The notes beneath the pieces are model-generated. The model was not told the origin of the DNA and ran no database searches. It saw only the letters and a program-made list of their open reading frames with translations. Source: an uncultured Clostridia bacterium (lineage in GTDB: Bacteria > Bacillota > Clostridia > UBA1212 > UBA1255). From it: 57,832 nt of DNA. The position numbers and the translations under genes were made by a program. Positions 1-9,219 of this stretch are shown in pieces. The stretch lies in assembly GCA_947625435.1 (NCBI GenBank), contig CANQOI010000006.1, forward strand, positions 1 through 57,832, read 5' to 3'. Within the stretch, counting starts at the first letter, position 1, and each line of letters starts with the position of its first letter.

Positions 1-981
1 GTGACCCTCTATACTCGTCATGAGTGCCGTTTCTTCTCCGCATACGAAAGCGCCCGCTCCCAGGCGAAGCTCTATATCGAACGAAAAATCGGAACCGAAT
101 ATATTCTTTCCGAGCACTCCGCGCTCTCTTGCCTGATCTATGGCTATCTGAAGTCTCGATACAGCTATAGGATATTCCGCTCTTACATATATGTAACCCT
201 GGTCGGATCCTATCGCGTAGCCTGCTATCGCCATCGCCTCGAGTACGACGTGCGGATCTCCCTCAAGAACACTTCTGTCCATGAATGCGCCCGGGTCACC
301 CTCATCGGCATTGCAGCATACGTACTTCTTGTCGGATACGCTCTTTCTCGCAAAGTCCCATTTTCTTCCTGTGGGGAATCCCGCTCCTCCGCGGCCTCTG
401 AGTCCCGACTTAAGGACAGTATCGATAACCTGCTCCGGGGTCATTTCCGTTACGACCTTGCCGAGAGCCGCATATCCGTCATAAGCTATATATTCATCAA
501 TATTCTCAGGATTTATCCTGCCGCAGTTCTTAAGAGCCACACGCATCTGCTTCCTGAAGAAATCGCTCTCCACGTTATCTTCCTTGATCTCACTGCTTCC
601 GTTATTGCCTTCGAGAAGCCTTGCCACTATATTGCCGTTTACGAGATGCTCATTTACGATCTCCCTGACATCCTCTTTTGCAACACGGCAGTACATGGCG
701 CCTTCCGGATATACTACAACGATAGGTCCTTCGGCGCAGAGACCGAAGCAGCCTGTCTTTACTATCTTTACTTCATTCTCTATTCCCGCTTCTTTAAGCT
801 GTGCTTCGAACTCCGTGAACAGAACGGCCGAACCGGAAGACGTACATCCCGTTCCCGCGCACACCAATACGTGCGCTCTGTATCCGCCCGCCGTTTTCAC
901 AGCTTTGCCTTCAGCGTTTCTAATCGACATTTCTTCTAAATTTTTTTCTTTGATAGCCTTTAATTCAGCTAACGATTTCAT
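1..981 (-). CDS. nuoF: NuoF-type NADH-binding flavoprotein subunit (partial at left edge)
   Basis: The reading frame starts at ATG 981 with GGAGGTG six bases upstream and runs off the left edge, so about 327 N-terminal residues are visible. The first ~90 residues form a thioredoxin-like [2Fe-2S] domain with Cys41, Cys46, Cys78 and Cys82. The NuoF core follows, with the NADH/FMN motif GLRGRGGAGFPTG and later CNADEGDPGAF and GAGAFVCGEETAL. This N-terminal fusion is typical of the HydB/HndC subunits of NAD(P)-linked [FeFe] hydrogenases and formate dehydrogenases, and is not typical of Complex I. It lies 51 bases behind the NuoE-type gene. The catalytic subunit, perhaps a hydrogenase, is presumably beyond the left edge, so the exact complex cannot be named. 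Confidence 0.9.
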   Translation of the reverse strand, partial: MKSLAELKAIKEKNLEEMSIRNAEGKAVKTAGGYRAHVLVCAGTGCTSSGSAVLFTEFEAQLKEAGIENEVKIVKTGCFGLCAEGPIVVVYPEGAMYCRVAKEDVREIVNEHLVNGNIVARLLEGNNGSSEIKEDNVESDFFRKQMRVALKNCGRINPENIDEYIAYDGYAALGKVVTEMTPEQVIDTVLKSGLRGRGGAGFPTGRKWDFARKSVSDKKYVCCNADEGDPGAFMDRSVLEGDPHVVLEAMAIAGYAIGSDQGYIYVRAEYPIAVSRLQIAIDQARERGVLGKNIFGSDFSFDIELRLGAGAFVCGEETALMTSIEGH

Positions 982-1032
982 TCAGAACACCTCCGAAATT
1001 ATTTATACTTTCATGACTCCCGCCGTGCGGCA

Positions 1033-1512
1033 TCAATATTTCTCTATAATACCCGGTATCTGATCCGGAACGAGTCTTCCGTACACATCACTGTTTATAG
1101 TAATAACAGGCGCAAGTCCGCACGCGCCTATGCAGCGGCATGCGTCAAGAGAAAACTTTCTGTCGTCAGTGCAGTCTCCCACTTCAAGTCCGAGAGTCGA
1201 CTTAAGCTTGTCAAGTACAAGATCGGCGCCTTTAACATAGCAGGCAGTTCCGAGGCATACTGAAATCCTGTTCTCTCCTTTAGGTTTGAGCGAAAACTGT
1301 GCGTAAAATGTAGCAACGCCGTATACTTCCGCCAGCGGCACATTCATACCCTCAGCGATCGTTTTCTGAACCTCGATCGGCAAATAACCGTATACAAGCT
1401 GAGCATCGTGAAGCACTTTTATGAGTGAGCCCTGCTTATCCTTGTTCTCCGCAATGATTTCCTGCAGCTTTTCAAATTTCTCATCGCAGCAGCAGTCGCA
1501 TGTGTTTCCCAT
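1033..1512 (-). CDS. nuoE: NuoE-type [2Fe-2S] thioredoxin-like subunit
   Basis: This 159-residue protein matches the 24 kDa NuoE/HydC/HndA family in length and motifs. The cluster ligands are Cys86 and Cys91 (CLGTAC) and Cys127 and Cys131 (CIGAC). It passes electrons between the NADH-binding NuoF-type subunit and its partner. The start at 1512 has GGAGGT seven bases upstream and a consensus promoter further up, so it is the first gene of the operon. An unusual feature is a short Cys-rich N-terminus (CDCCCD at residues 5-10) before the normal helical domain. In Clostridia this pair commonly serves electron-bifurcating or NADP-reducing hydrogenases; that assignment is inference. Confidence 0.92.
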   Translation of the reverse strand: MGNTCDCCCDEKFEKLQEIIAENKDKQGSLIKVLHDAQLVYGYLPIEVQKTIAEGMNVPLAEVYGVATFYAQFSLKPKGENRISVCLGTACYVKGADLVLDKLKSTLGLEVGDCTDDRKFSLDACRCIGACGLAPVITINSDVYGRLVPDQIPGIIEKY

Positions 1513-1567
1513 ATAATTACCTCCATCATCGTATATATTTGTTTAATACATAATCACTAACCTTATG

Positions 1568-1596
1568 ATTATATCGCAGCTTCATGTAAATATCAA
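1568..1596 (-). promoter_or_regulatory. Sigma-A promoter of the nuoE-nuoF operon
   Basis: On the minus strand there is a -35 TTGATA (1591-1596), a 17-base spacer and a perfect -10 TATAAT (1568-1573). Transcription should start near 1561, giving a leader of about 50 bases before nuoE. The rest of the valS-nuoE gap is GC-rich, with a CTGCCCGGC direct repeat but no terminator T-run. Confidence 0.85.
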
Positions 1597-1655
1597 CAGC
1601 AAAACTTTACCTGCGGCGGCGGGCCGGGCAGTGAGCCGGGCAGTCTGTCAGGCTC

Positions 1656-4310
1656 TCAGGACTTCAGGCTTTCGAGTCTCTGAACCAGGTCCCCGTACAT
1701 TTTTGTATATTTTTCAAGCTTTGCCCTTTCTTCGTCTACCACCTTCTGCGGCGCCTTTGAAACAAAGCTTTCATTTCCGAGCTTTCCTTTAACGCGCTGC
1801 AGCTCTTTCTCAAGATTTTCCTTTTCCTTTGTCAGGCGCTCCGCTTCCTTTTCAAGATCTATGAGCTCGTCAAGAGGTATGTAGATACCGGCGCCGTCGA
1901 TCACCGCGGACGCGGCATTTTCCGGTATGCCCGTCTTGTCTTTCACCGCGCTCACTCCCGAAGCGCACGCCATGCGGGCAAAGAGCGGCTCGGCTGCCTT
2001 TAAGATACTTATGTTCTCGTCCGGCGCTACAAATATGATGTGCGCCTTTCTCGAATTAGGCACATTCATCTCCCGGCGTATATTCCGGACTGCCCTTACG
2101 GCGTTTATTATGAGCTCAGTCTTTTCTGTTTCTTTCTCATATACGAGCTCTTCGTCATATTCGGGCCACTTTGAGATCATTATGCTCTCCGCGTCCTTGT
2201 AAAGGCTCTGATAAAGCTCTTCCGTGACAAAAGGCATGAACGGGTGCAGAAGCTTGAGGCATTTTATGAGAGTGTCGTTTAGTACATACTGCGCTTCCGT
2301 CCTCGTTTTATCCGTGTCATCGAAAAGACGCGGTTTTACGAGCTCTATATACCAGTCACAGAATTTATCCCACATGAAGTCATACACTTTCGTGAGCGCG
2401 ACTCCGAGCTCGAATTTTTCAAGATTCTCGGTCACTTCTCTGACAAGCGTGTTGCACTCGGAAAGTATCCACTTATCCTCGGCTGTGAAACGCGAGCTGT
2501 CAACATTTGCAAAGTCGGGCTCGTCATCGAAATTCAGCAGCACGAACCTCGTCGCATTCCATATCTTATTGGCAAAATTCCTCGCGGCTTCCACCTTCTC
2601 CGGCAGGTATCTCTGGTCGTTTCCGGGCGCATTTCCCGATGTTATGGCAAATCTCAGAGCATCCGTGCCGTATTCGTCTATTACCTCGAGGGGATCGATT
2701 CCGTTGCCGAGGGACTTCGACATTTTACGACCCTGCGAATCCCTTATAAGTCCGTGTATGAGCACATGCCTGAAGGGAGCCTTCCCCATCTGCTCGCAGC
2801 TTGAGAATATCATCCTCGCCACCCAGAAGAATATTATGTCGTAGCCTGTCACGAGTACGTCCGTCGGGAAGAAATATTTAAGGTCTTCCGTTTCGTGAGG
2901 CCAACCGAGTGTTGAGAAGGGCCAGAGGGCCGAGCTGAACCATGTATCCAGTGTATCGGGATCCTGCGTGAGCTTATCGCCGTCCGCTCCGCAGTGCGGA
3001 CATTTTTCGGGCTTAGTCTTCGACACGACTGTCCCGCCGCATTCGCCGCAATAATATGCGGGTATCCTGTGACCCCACCAGAGCTGGCGTGAAATGCACC
3101 AGTCCTGTATGTTTTCCATCCAGTTGTAGTATATTTTTGAAAAACGCTCGGGTACGAATCTGACCTCTCCGCTTCTTACGGCCTCTATCGCCGGCTCCGC
3201 AAGGGGCTTCATTTTAACGTACCACTGTTTTGATACCATGGGCTCCACGACTGTCCCGCATCTCTGACACGTGCCCACGTTATGCTTATGCGGCTCGACC
3301 TTTACGAGAAGTCCGAGCTCCTCAAGGTCTTTAACTATGCGTTTTCTGGCTTCATATCTTTCAAGTCCGCAGTACCTGCCGCCGTTTTCGTTTACATATC
3401 CCCTGTCGTCGAGAACCTTTATCACTTCAAGTCCGTGGCGTTTGCCGACCTCAAAGTCATTCGGGTCGTGGGCGGGAGTTATCTTAACGGCTCCGGTACC
3501 GAAGCCCAGCTCAACGTAATCGTCGGCGATTATGGGTATTTCCTTGTTCACAAGAGGCAGTATGAGCTTCTTTCCTACGAGAGCCCTGTATTTTTCATCC
3601 TCCGGATTTACCGCTACGGCCGTGTCTCCGAGCATCGTTTCGGGACGCGTTGTAGCTATCATGAGATATCCGCTCCCGTCCGCGAGAGGATAGTTTATAT
3701 ACCAGAAGCTTCCGTCAAGCTCCTTGTATTCCACCTCTATGTCTGATATGGACGTGTTGCAATGCGGGCACCAGTTTGTTATGCGCTCACCTCTGTATAT
3801 GAGTCCCTTTTCATAGAGTCTCACAAACACCTCCGTAACGGCCTCCGAGAGACCCTCATCCATCGTGAAACGCAGCCTGTCCCAGTCGCAGGAGCTTCCG
3901 AGGCGTTTGAGCTGATTTATTATCCGGCCGCCGTACAGATCCTTCCAGGCCCACGCTCTTTCAAGGAACGCATCTCTTCCTATGTCGTCCTTTGTGAGTC
4001 CTTCCTTTGCCATGGCGTCGACGATCTTTGCTTCGGTCGCGATGCTGGCGTGATCCGTTCCGGGGAGCCAGAGCGCCTCATATCCCTGCATCCTCTTAAA
4101 ACGTATCAGTATGTCCTGTAACGTATTGTCAAGAGCATGCCCCATATGGAGCTGCCCCGTTATGTTCGGAGGCGGTATGACTATAGTGAAAGGCTTTTTG
4201 TCCGGGTCGGGCGCCGCCTTGAAATATCCCCTGCTTTCCCAGTTCTCGTATATTCTTTTTTCCGCCTTGGCAGGATCGTATACCTTTGCCATAGTTTCAG
4301 CTTTTTTCAT
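1656..4310 (-). CDS. valS: Valine--tRNA ligase
   Basis: This 884-residue class Ia synthetase has the usual ValRS length. It carries the HIGH-type motif in [10 protein letters not shown] near residue 55, the KMSKS motif in [11 protein letters not shown], a CP1 editing domain between them, Zn-binding CxxC pairs (CQRCG and CGECGG), an anticodon-binding domain, and the C-terminal tRNA-clamping coiled coil (about residues 815-884). It charges tRNA-Val in the cytoplasm. The start at 4310 has a GGAAAGGA site; a second Met seven codons in is an alternative. It follows the FAD dehydrogenase gene by 24 bases and has no T-box leader of its own, so it is probably the last gene of the topoisomerase-PHP-FAD operon. 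Confidence 0.97.
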   Translation of the reverse strand: MKKAETMAKVYDPAKAEKRIYENWESRGYFKAAPDPDKKPFTIVIPPPNITGQLHMGHALDNTLQDILIRFKRMQGYEALWLPGTDHASIATEAKIVDAMAKEGLTKDDIGRDAFLERAWAWKDLYGGRIINQLKRLGSSCDWDRLRFTMDEGLSEAVTEVFVRLYEKGLIYRGERITNWCPHCNTSISDIEVEYKELDGSFWYINYPLADGSGYLMIATTRPETMLGDTAVAVNPEDEKYRALVGKKLILPLVNKEIPIIADDYVELGFGTGAVKITPAHDPNDFEVGKRHGLEVIKVLDDRGYVNENGGRYCGLERYEARKRIVKDLEELGLLVKVEPHKHNVGTCQRCGTVVEPMVSKQWYVKMKPLAEPAIEAVRSGEVRFVPERFSKIYYNWMENIQDWCISRQLWWGHRIPAYYCGECGGTVVSKTKPEKCPHCGADGDKLTQDPDTLDTWFSSALWPFSTLGWPHETEDLKYFFPTDVLVTGYDIIFFWVARMIFSSCEQMGKAPFRHVLIHGLIRDSQGRKMSKSLGNGIDPLEVIDEYGTDALRFAITSGNAPGNDQRYLPEKVEAARNFANKIWNATRFVLLNFDDEPDFANVDSSRFTAEDKWILSECNTLVREVTENLEKFELGVALTKVYDFMWDKFCDWYIELVKPRLFDDTDKTRTEAQYVLNDTLIKCLKLLHPFMPFVTEELYQSLYKDAESIMISKWPEYDEELVYEKETEKTELIINAVRAVRNIRREMNVPNSRKAHIIFVAPDENISILKAAEPLFARMACASGVSAVKDKTGIPENAASAVIDGAGIYIPLDELIDLEKEAERLTKEKENLEKELQRVKGKLGNESFVSKAPQKVVDEERAKLEKYTKMYGDLVQRLESLKS

Positions 4311-4334
4311 AAAACAGCGTCCTTTCCGTTACTT

Positions 4335-5720
4335 TTATACTCTCTCCGCTATGCACCGCGCCACATGCACGCCGCTGGCAGCCGCCTGTGAAAGTCCCCT
4401 TGTGACTCCCGCGCCGTCTCCGCATGCGAACATATTTCTGTGCGACGTTTCAAGTTTCGATGAAAGAGATATCCTCGAGCTGTAAAATTTAACCTCTACT
4501 CCGTACAGAAGCGTGTCGTAATTTGCCGTACCCGGCGCAAGCTTGTCAAGAGCATATATCATTTCGATTATATTATCAAGATGTCTTTTCGGAAGAGCAA
4601 GGCTCAAGTCCCCGGGCGTGGCGCTCAGAGTCGGCTTTGTAAAGCTTTTGGAGAGCCTGTGTTCATTCGTGCGCACCCCTTTTATGAGATCTCCGAATCT
4701 CTGTACGAGCACACCGCCTCCCAGCATATTTGAAAGAGAGGCTATGCGCTTGCCGTACTGATACGGTTCGTTGAAGGGCTGTGTAAAACGGTTGCTCACG
4801 AGCAGAGCAAAATTAGTGTTGTCGCTCCTCAGGCTCGCATCGCTGTAGCTGTGTCCGTTCACGGTTATGATGCCGTCTACGTTTTCCATGACGACATGTC
4901 CGTACGGGTTCATGCAGAACGTGCGCACGCTGTCGCCGTACTGCTTAGTCCTGTATACGAGCTTTGCTTCGTAAACAACGTTCGTTATATCCTCAAATAC
5001 GGCTGCGGGAAGCTCTACTCTCACACCGAGATCCACCTGATTGTTTATGAGCTCTATGCCCATTTTCCTGCACTCGGACGAAAACCATTCGGCACCGGAA
5101 CGTCCGGGAGCCGCTATCAGATATGTACACTCCACGGATTCCGAGTCATGAAGAGATACTCTGTATCTGCCGTTTTCAAGCTTATCTACAGATGTGACCT
5201 CTGTATCGCAGAGCACATCCGTTCTCTCAGAAAGATAATCGGATATATTTGACAATATATCGAGATTCTTCTCTGTACCGAGATGTTTCACCGCGGCCTT
5301 GAGCAGATGGAGGTCGTGACGGAGGGCGCGCTTTTCAAGCTCGGCTGCTTCCGGCGAGTATGTGGAGAATCTTTCAGTAGTCGCTCCGAAGCTGACGTTG
5401 ACGCTGTCCACATATTCGATGAGCTCCATGACATGCTCCGGCGGTATATAATCGTGAAGCCATCCCCCGAATTCCGTAGTAAAATTAAACTTACCGTCCG
5501 AAAAGGCTCCCGCTCCTCCGAATCCGTTCATTATGGAGCACGACCTGCAGTTAAGGCACACCTTTGTCTTGCCTGCGACTATAGGGCAGATCCTCTTTTT
5601 TATTGAATTCCCGCGTTCTATTATTATGATCTTAAGCTCGGGGCGTATCTTATTGAGCTCATAGGCTGCAAATATACCGGCGGTGCCGCCTCCTATTATA
5701 ACAACGTCATAATTTTTCAT
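4335..5720 (-). CDS. FAD-dependent dehydrogenase (COG2509-like)
   Basis: The protein has 461 residues from ATG 5720, chosen because CGAGGGATG lies just upstream; a longer frame to 5756 would overlap the previous gene. The N-terminus carries the dinucleotide-binding glycine motif GGGTAG. A conserved Cys segment (CPIVAGKTKVCLNC) is followed by NGFGGAGAFSDGK, the hallmark of the uncharacterised FAD-dependent dehydrogenase family COG2509. The C-terminal GVTRGLSQAAASG segment closes the FAD site. The substrate is unknown for the family. It starts seven bases after the PHP gene and sits 24 bases before valS, so it is operonic. Confidence 0.85.
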   Translation of the reverse strand: MKNYDVVIIGGGTAGIFAAYELNKIRPELKIIIIERGNSIKKRICPIVAGKTKVCLNCRSCSIMNGFGGAGAFSDGKFNFTTEFGGWLHDYIPPEHVMELIEYVDSVNVSFGATTERFSTYSPEAAELEKRALRHDLHLLKAAVKHLGTEKNLDILSNISDYLSERTDVLCDTEVTSVDKLENGRYRVSLHDSESVECTYLIAAPGRSGAEWFSSECRKMGIELINNQVDLGVRVELPAAVFEDITNVVYEAKLVYRTKQYGDSVRTFCMNPYGHVVMENVDGIITVNGHSYSDASLRSDNTNFALLVSNRFTQPFNEPYQYGKRIASLSNMLGGGVLVQRFGDLIKGVRTNEHRLSKSFTKPTLSATPGDLSLALPKRHLDNIIEMIYALDKLAPGTANYDTLLYGVEVKFYSSRISLSSKLETSHRNMFACGDGAGVTRGLSQAAASGVHVARCIAERV

Positions 5721-5727
5721 TATGATA

Positions 5728-6918
5728 TCATCCCTCGGTGCTGTTTTCTGCCTCATGTTTTATGAGCGTCATAGTGGCGTCATAAAGATTTGCAAATTCA
5801 GGATTTCTCTGTGCCTCGCATATGAAGGACTGTCTCGGAGAGTTGATGTCTTCTCCGCTTATCTGGAAGAATCCGTATTTATCGCAGAGCGCTCTCACAC
5901 GTCTCAGCTGCTCCATCGTATTTCTGGACGGCATGTATGTGACTGCCTTGAATCCGAGGGACTTTATGACTTCAAAGAGCTCCTCTATGTAATCGTCTTC
6001 GAATTTCTGCGTTTTTTTGTCGCCTGTCACGGAATCTCCCACGTCTCCCAGATACGCATAAGCCGAGAAGGCGTTTATCTCATCCGCGAGAGCGATCAGC
6101 TTTGTGACGTCGGGGCATTCCTCGTCCGCATCTATGTAAAATTTCTCCACCATATTGCTCTTGAGGGCGCCCAGCAGATCATATTCGTAATTTACATTGT
6201 TCTCATCCGAAAGATACGCCCTTACCTTGCCGCTCACGGATATGCCCATGTCGTCCGTAAGGAATCTTACAACGGCCTCTCCGCGCCCGAAGCGCTCCGT
6301 TATCTTCTTTGAAAGGGCAAAGAGCAGGTGACGCTCCGTTATGCTGCCGCCGTTTGCGAACTCCGAAAGGGGCACTACATCCTTGTCAAAATCCATATGT
6401 ATTCCGTAAGGAGCGGTAAGCTCGTTTATCCTGTCTGTCATTTTACGGTTGCGCTCATTGCGCGCTTTAACATACGGCTTGAAAAATTCTATCACTCTGT
6501 CTATGTGCTGATGCGGAACGCCGTGTATCGTCGTGTAGGCTATCCCCTTCTGATCCGGATTGTTTATGCGTTTGTCTTTAAGAGGCGTGTTCTTCATGGA
6601 CGTTCTGCACTCAACGCCTATCGTTGTGAGTATTCCGGTTATCTGTCCGGCTCTTATGAACTCTCTTGCTCCGCTGAGTGAATCGTGATCCATGATCCCG
6701 GCCGTCTTAAGTCCTGCCGTGTATGCCATCCAGACAGCCTTTGAAGGCGAATACGGTGAAAATGAGAATGTAGTATGTATGTGATTATTAACATCATTTC
6801 CCTGCTTCGGGGCCTCGAGCTCGCCTTTCTTTAACATTTCCATGAGGGCGCTGAGCGCAGCGAGGCGTTCCTCCGCCGTTTTTGCATTGAGCTGTTCAAT
6901 GAGCAATTCCTTTTTCAT
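5728..6918 (-). CDS. PHP-domain metallo-phosphoesterase-like protein
   Basis: The product is a 396-residue protein. After a ~45-residue helical lead it carries the PHP metal-binding signature NHIHTTFSFSPYSP, then GIMDHDSLSGA and GVECRTS. These His and Asp residues match the trinuclear metal site of PHP phosphatases. The C-terminal segment ISGEDINSPRQSF is characteristic of a clostridial PHP family of unknown substrate. No polymerase or HisJ context is attached to it. It lies 52 bases after parC and just ahead of the FAD dehydrogenase. It is one of two PHP genes in the window and a possible, but less likely, source of the missing histidinol-phosphatase activity. Confidence 0.82.
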   Translation of the reverse strand: MKKELLIEQLNAKTAEERLAALSALMEMLKKGELEAPKQGNDVNNHIHTTFSFSPYSPSKAVWMAYTAGLKTAGIMDHDSLSGAREFIRAGQITGILTTIGVECRTSMKNTPLKDKRINNPDQKGIAYTTIHGVPHQHIDRVIEFFKPYVKARNERNRKMTDRINELTAPYGIHMDFDKDVVPLSEFANGGSITERHLLFALSKKITERFGRGEAVVRFLTDDMGISVSGKVRAYLSDENNVNYEYDLLGALKSNMVEKFYIDADEECPDVTKLIALADEINAFSAYAYLGDVGDSVTGDKKTQKFEDDYIEELFEVIKSLGFKAVTYMPSRNTMEQLRRVRALCDKYGFFQISGEDINSPRQSFICEAQRNPEFANLYDATMTLIKHEAENSTEG

Positions 6919-6970
6919 AGTAAAATACCTCCGTTTTTAATATATTCTTAAATTTTACGTGCATATGTCA

Positions 6971-9208
6971 TCATTCAAATAAAGACATCTGTTTTACGGG
7001 CTTGTCGGCTTCTTTGAGAAAGCTGCCGGAAAGCGGTATATTCTTTGTCCTGTACACCTTCGGATCCGCAAATCCGCATTCATCTGCCTTCATCATATAT
7101 CTGAGCGTGCAGCCCTTCTTTAATTTAATGACCTGAACTCCCTGAGAGCTCTTTGTAGCTTTGAGCGGTATGAGCGACGAGTTCAGTACGATCACTCTGT
7201 CGTTTGTCGAGCTCACGGCGATATCCGCATCCGAAGGCACGAACAGCGCGCTCACAAGAGGCGACGCGGCGCCGTATGCGTTTATGAGCTTCTTTCTGTT
7301 ATTTTTTGTGGCGTATGCCGAAAGCGGGATACGCGATATCTTACCGTTTTCATACGCGAAAAGCATTTCACCGGAGTAGTCGTCTGTCACCGTGAAATAT
7401 ACTACATGTTCGTCCGCGTCAAGGCCGAGTATGTTCTGAAGGTATTCGCCCAGTGCGCCGGCCTTGCAATCCGGTATTTCGTGAATGCGCATTTTATACA
7501 CTGCCTGCCTGTCGGACACGAACAGTATCTCCGACTTATTGTGCCATTCCGCTTCCTGGCATATGAAATCTCCCTCCTTGAGCTTGTGCTCCGGAGCCGT
7601 GCGAAGGGACGTGAGCGGTATCTTCTTTATATAGCCCTCGTTCGTGAGGAATATCTTGAGATTATAATCCTCTATCATATTCTCCTGCGTGATAACGACG
7701 ACATCGTCTTCATCTATCACGTCCGTCAGACGGTCCTTGGCATATTTTTTCTCGATCGCGCGGAGCTCATGCTGTATGCGCGTCCTTATGCGCTTTTCGT
7801 TATTCAGCATATCCTCCATGTCCTCTATTTCTTTCAGGAGCTTCTCTATTTCATTCAGCTTGTTTAAAATATATTCCTTGTTCAGATTCCTGAGCTTTAT
7901 CTCGGCAATGAATTCGGCCTGTATCTCGTCTATGCCGAAGCCCCACATGAGGTTCGGTATCACCAGATCGTCATGCTCCGTCTCGCGTATTATTTTGATC
8001 GCCTTATCGATATCGAGTAATATCTTCTCAAGACCTTTAAGAAGGTGGAGCCTGTCCTTTTTTGCCCCGATATCGTGGGCGAGCTGTCTCTTTATGCAGT
8101 TTATGCGGAATCTGAGCCATTCCCGTAAAATGCCCCGCACTCCCATCACGGCGGGACTTCCGTCTATGAGGACGTTGAAATTGCAGGCAAACGACGACTC
8201 AAGCGAAGTGAATTTGTAAAGGCGGTTCATTATATCGTCCGCATTTGCACTTTTCTTTATGTCGATCGTTATCTTCAGACCGTCAAAGTCGGTCTCGTCG
8301 CGTATGTCGGTTATATCTTTGATCTTACCTTCCTTGACTATCTTTACAACCTCTTCTATTATAGCCTCGGATGTCGTGGTATAAGGTATCTCGTATATTT
8401 CTATGCAGCTGTTCTTCTTGTCATAGCGGTATTTGCTGCGTATCTTGACGCTGCCGCGGCCGTTTTCTATTATGTTCTCAAGTATTTTCTTAGTGTATAT
8501 CACTGTCCCGCCGGTGGAGAAATCCGGCGCTGTTATATACCTCAGCAGGTCGGCGTCCGGGTTGTCTATGAATGCGCATGCGGCGTCGCATATCTCATGC
8601 AGATTGAAGCTGCATATATTCGTCGCCATTCCCACGGCAACTCCCAGATTGGGATTTACGAGTATCGTGGGAAATGTGACCGGCAGCAGCGTGGGCTCTT
8701 TGAGCTCTCCGTCGTAATTGTCCACGAAATCTACCGTATCCTTGTCAATGTCCCTGAAAAGCTCCTCGCTTATCTTCTCGAGCTTTACCTCCGTATATCT
8801 CGGAGCGGCGAACGCCATGTCGCGTGAATACTGCTTTCCGAAATTTCCCTTTGAATCTATATAAGGGTGAAGAAGGGCTCCGTTTCCGACTGTCATTCTG
8901 ACCATCGTCTCGTATATGGCCATATCTCCGTGCGGATTGAGCTTCATCGTCTCGCCCACAACGTTAGCCGACTTCGTGCGGCTTCCGGTGAGCAGACCCT
9001 TTTTGTACATCGTATACAGCAGCTTTCTGTGGGACGGCTTGAATCCGTCTATTTCCGGTATGGCTCTCGAGACTATCACGCTCATGGCATACGGCATGAA
9101 GTTTTTTTCGAGTGTATCCGTTATCTGCTGTTCGGTAAAATTATTGACGCTTTCGTTATTGTTATTGTTATTGCTGTTATTATCTTTTTTATTTTTATTC
9201 CCGGCCAC
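6971..9208 (-). CDS. parC: Type IIA topoisomerase subunit A (ParC-like)
   Basis: This 745-residue breakage-reunion subunit has its catalytic tyrosine at Tyr138 (AAPRYTE). The core is FKPSHRKLLY, then VGETMKLNPHGD, then GNFGKQYSRDM. No GyrA box is evident in the C-terminal half, so topoisomerase IV is favoured over gyrase. It belongs to a divergent clostridial branch; the helix that binds quinolones reads GDMAIYE, with Met96 where most enzymes have Ser and Glu100 retained. The N-terminus has a poly-Asn stretch (residues 10-18). It follows parE by 11 bases; the two form the heterotetramer that decatenates chromosomes. Confidence 0.88.
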   Translation of the reverse strand: MAGNKNKKDNNSNNNNNNESVNNFTEQQITDTLEKNFMPYAMSVIVSRAIPEIDGFKPSHRKLLYTMYKKGLLTGSRTKSANVVGETMKLNPHGDMAIYETMVRMTVGNGALLHPYIDSKGNFGKQYSRDMAFAAPRYTEVKLEKISEELFRDIDKDTVDFVDNYDGELKEPTLLPVTFPTILVNPNLGVAVGMATNICSFNLHEICDAACAFIDNPDADLLRYITAPDFSTGGTVIYTKKILENIIENGRGSVKIRSKYRYDKKNSCIEIYEIPYTTTSEAIIEEVVKIVKEGKIKDITDIRDETDFDGLKITIDIKKSANADDIMNRLYKFTSLESSFACNFNVLIDGSPAVMGVRGILREWLRFRINCIKRQLAHDIGAKKDRLHLLKGLEKILLDIDKAIKIIRETEHDDLVIPNLMWGFGIDEIQAEFIAEIKLRNLNKEYILNKLNEIEKLLKEIEDMEDMLNNEKRIRTRIQHELRAIEKKYAKDRLTDVIDEDDVVVITQENMIEDYNLKIFLTNEGYIKKIPLTSLRTAPEHKLKEGDFICQEAEWHNKSEILFVSDRQAVYKMRIHEIPDCKAGALGEYLQNILGLDADEHVVYFTVTDDYSGEMLFAYENGKISRIPLSAYATKNNRKKLINAYGAASPLVSALFVPSDADIAVSSTNDRVIVLNSSLIPLKATKSSQGVQVIKLKKGCTLRYMMKADECGFADPKVYRTKNIPLSGSFLKEADKPVKQMSLFE

Positions 9209-9219
9209 GTATCGTCACC

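Noticed and set aside
1-939. Open frame of 312 codons on the plus strand at the left edge
   Set aside because: The minus strand encodes a clear NuoF-type protein with an RBS and cofactor motifs; the plus frame has no recognisable features and is a shadow.
1600-1655. GC-rich CTGCCCGGC direct repeat considered as a valS terminator
   Set aside because: It is a direct, not inverted, repeat and lacks a T-run.
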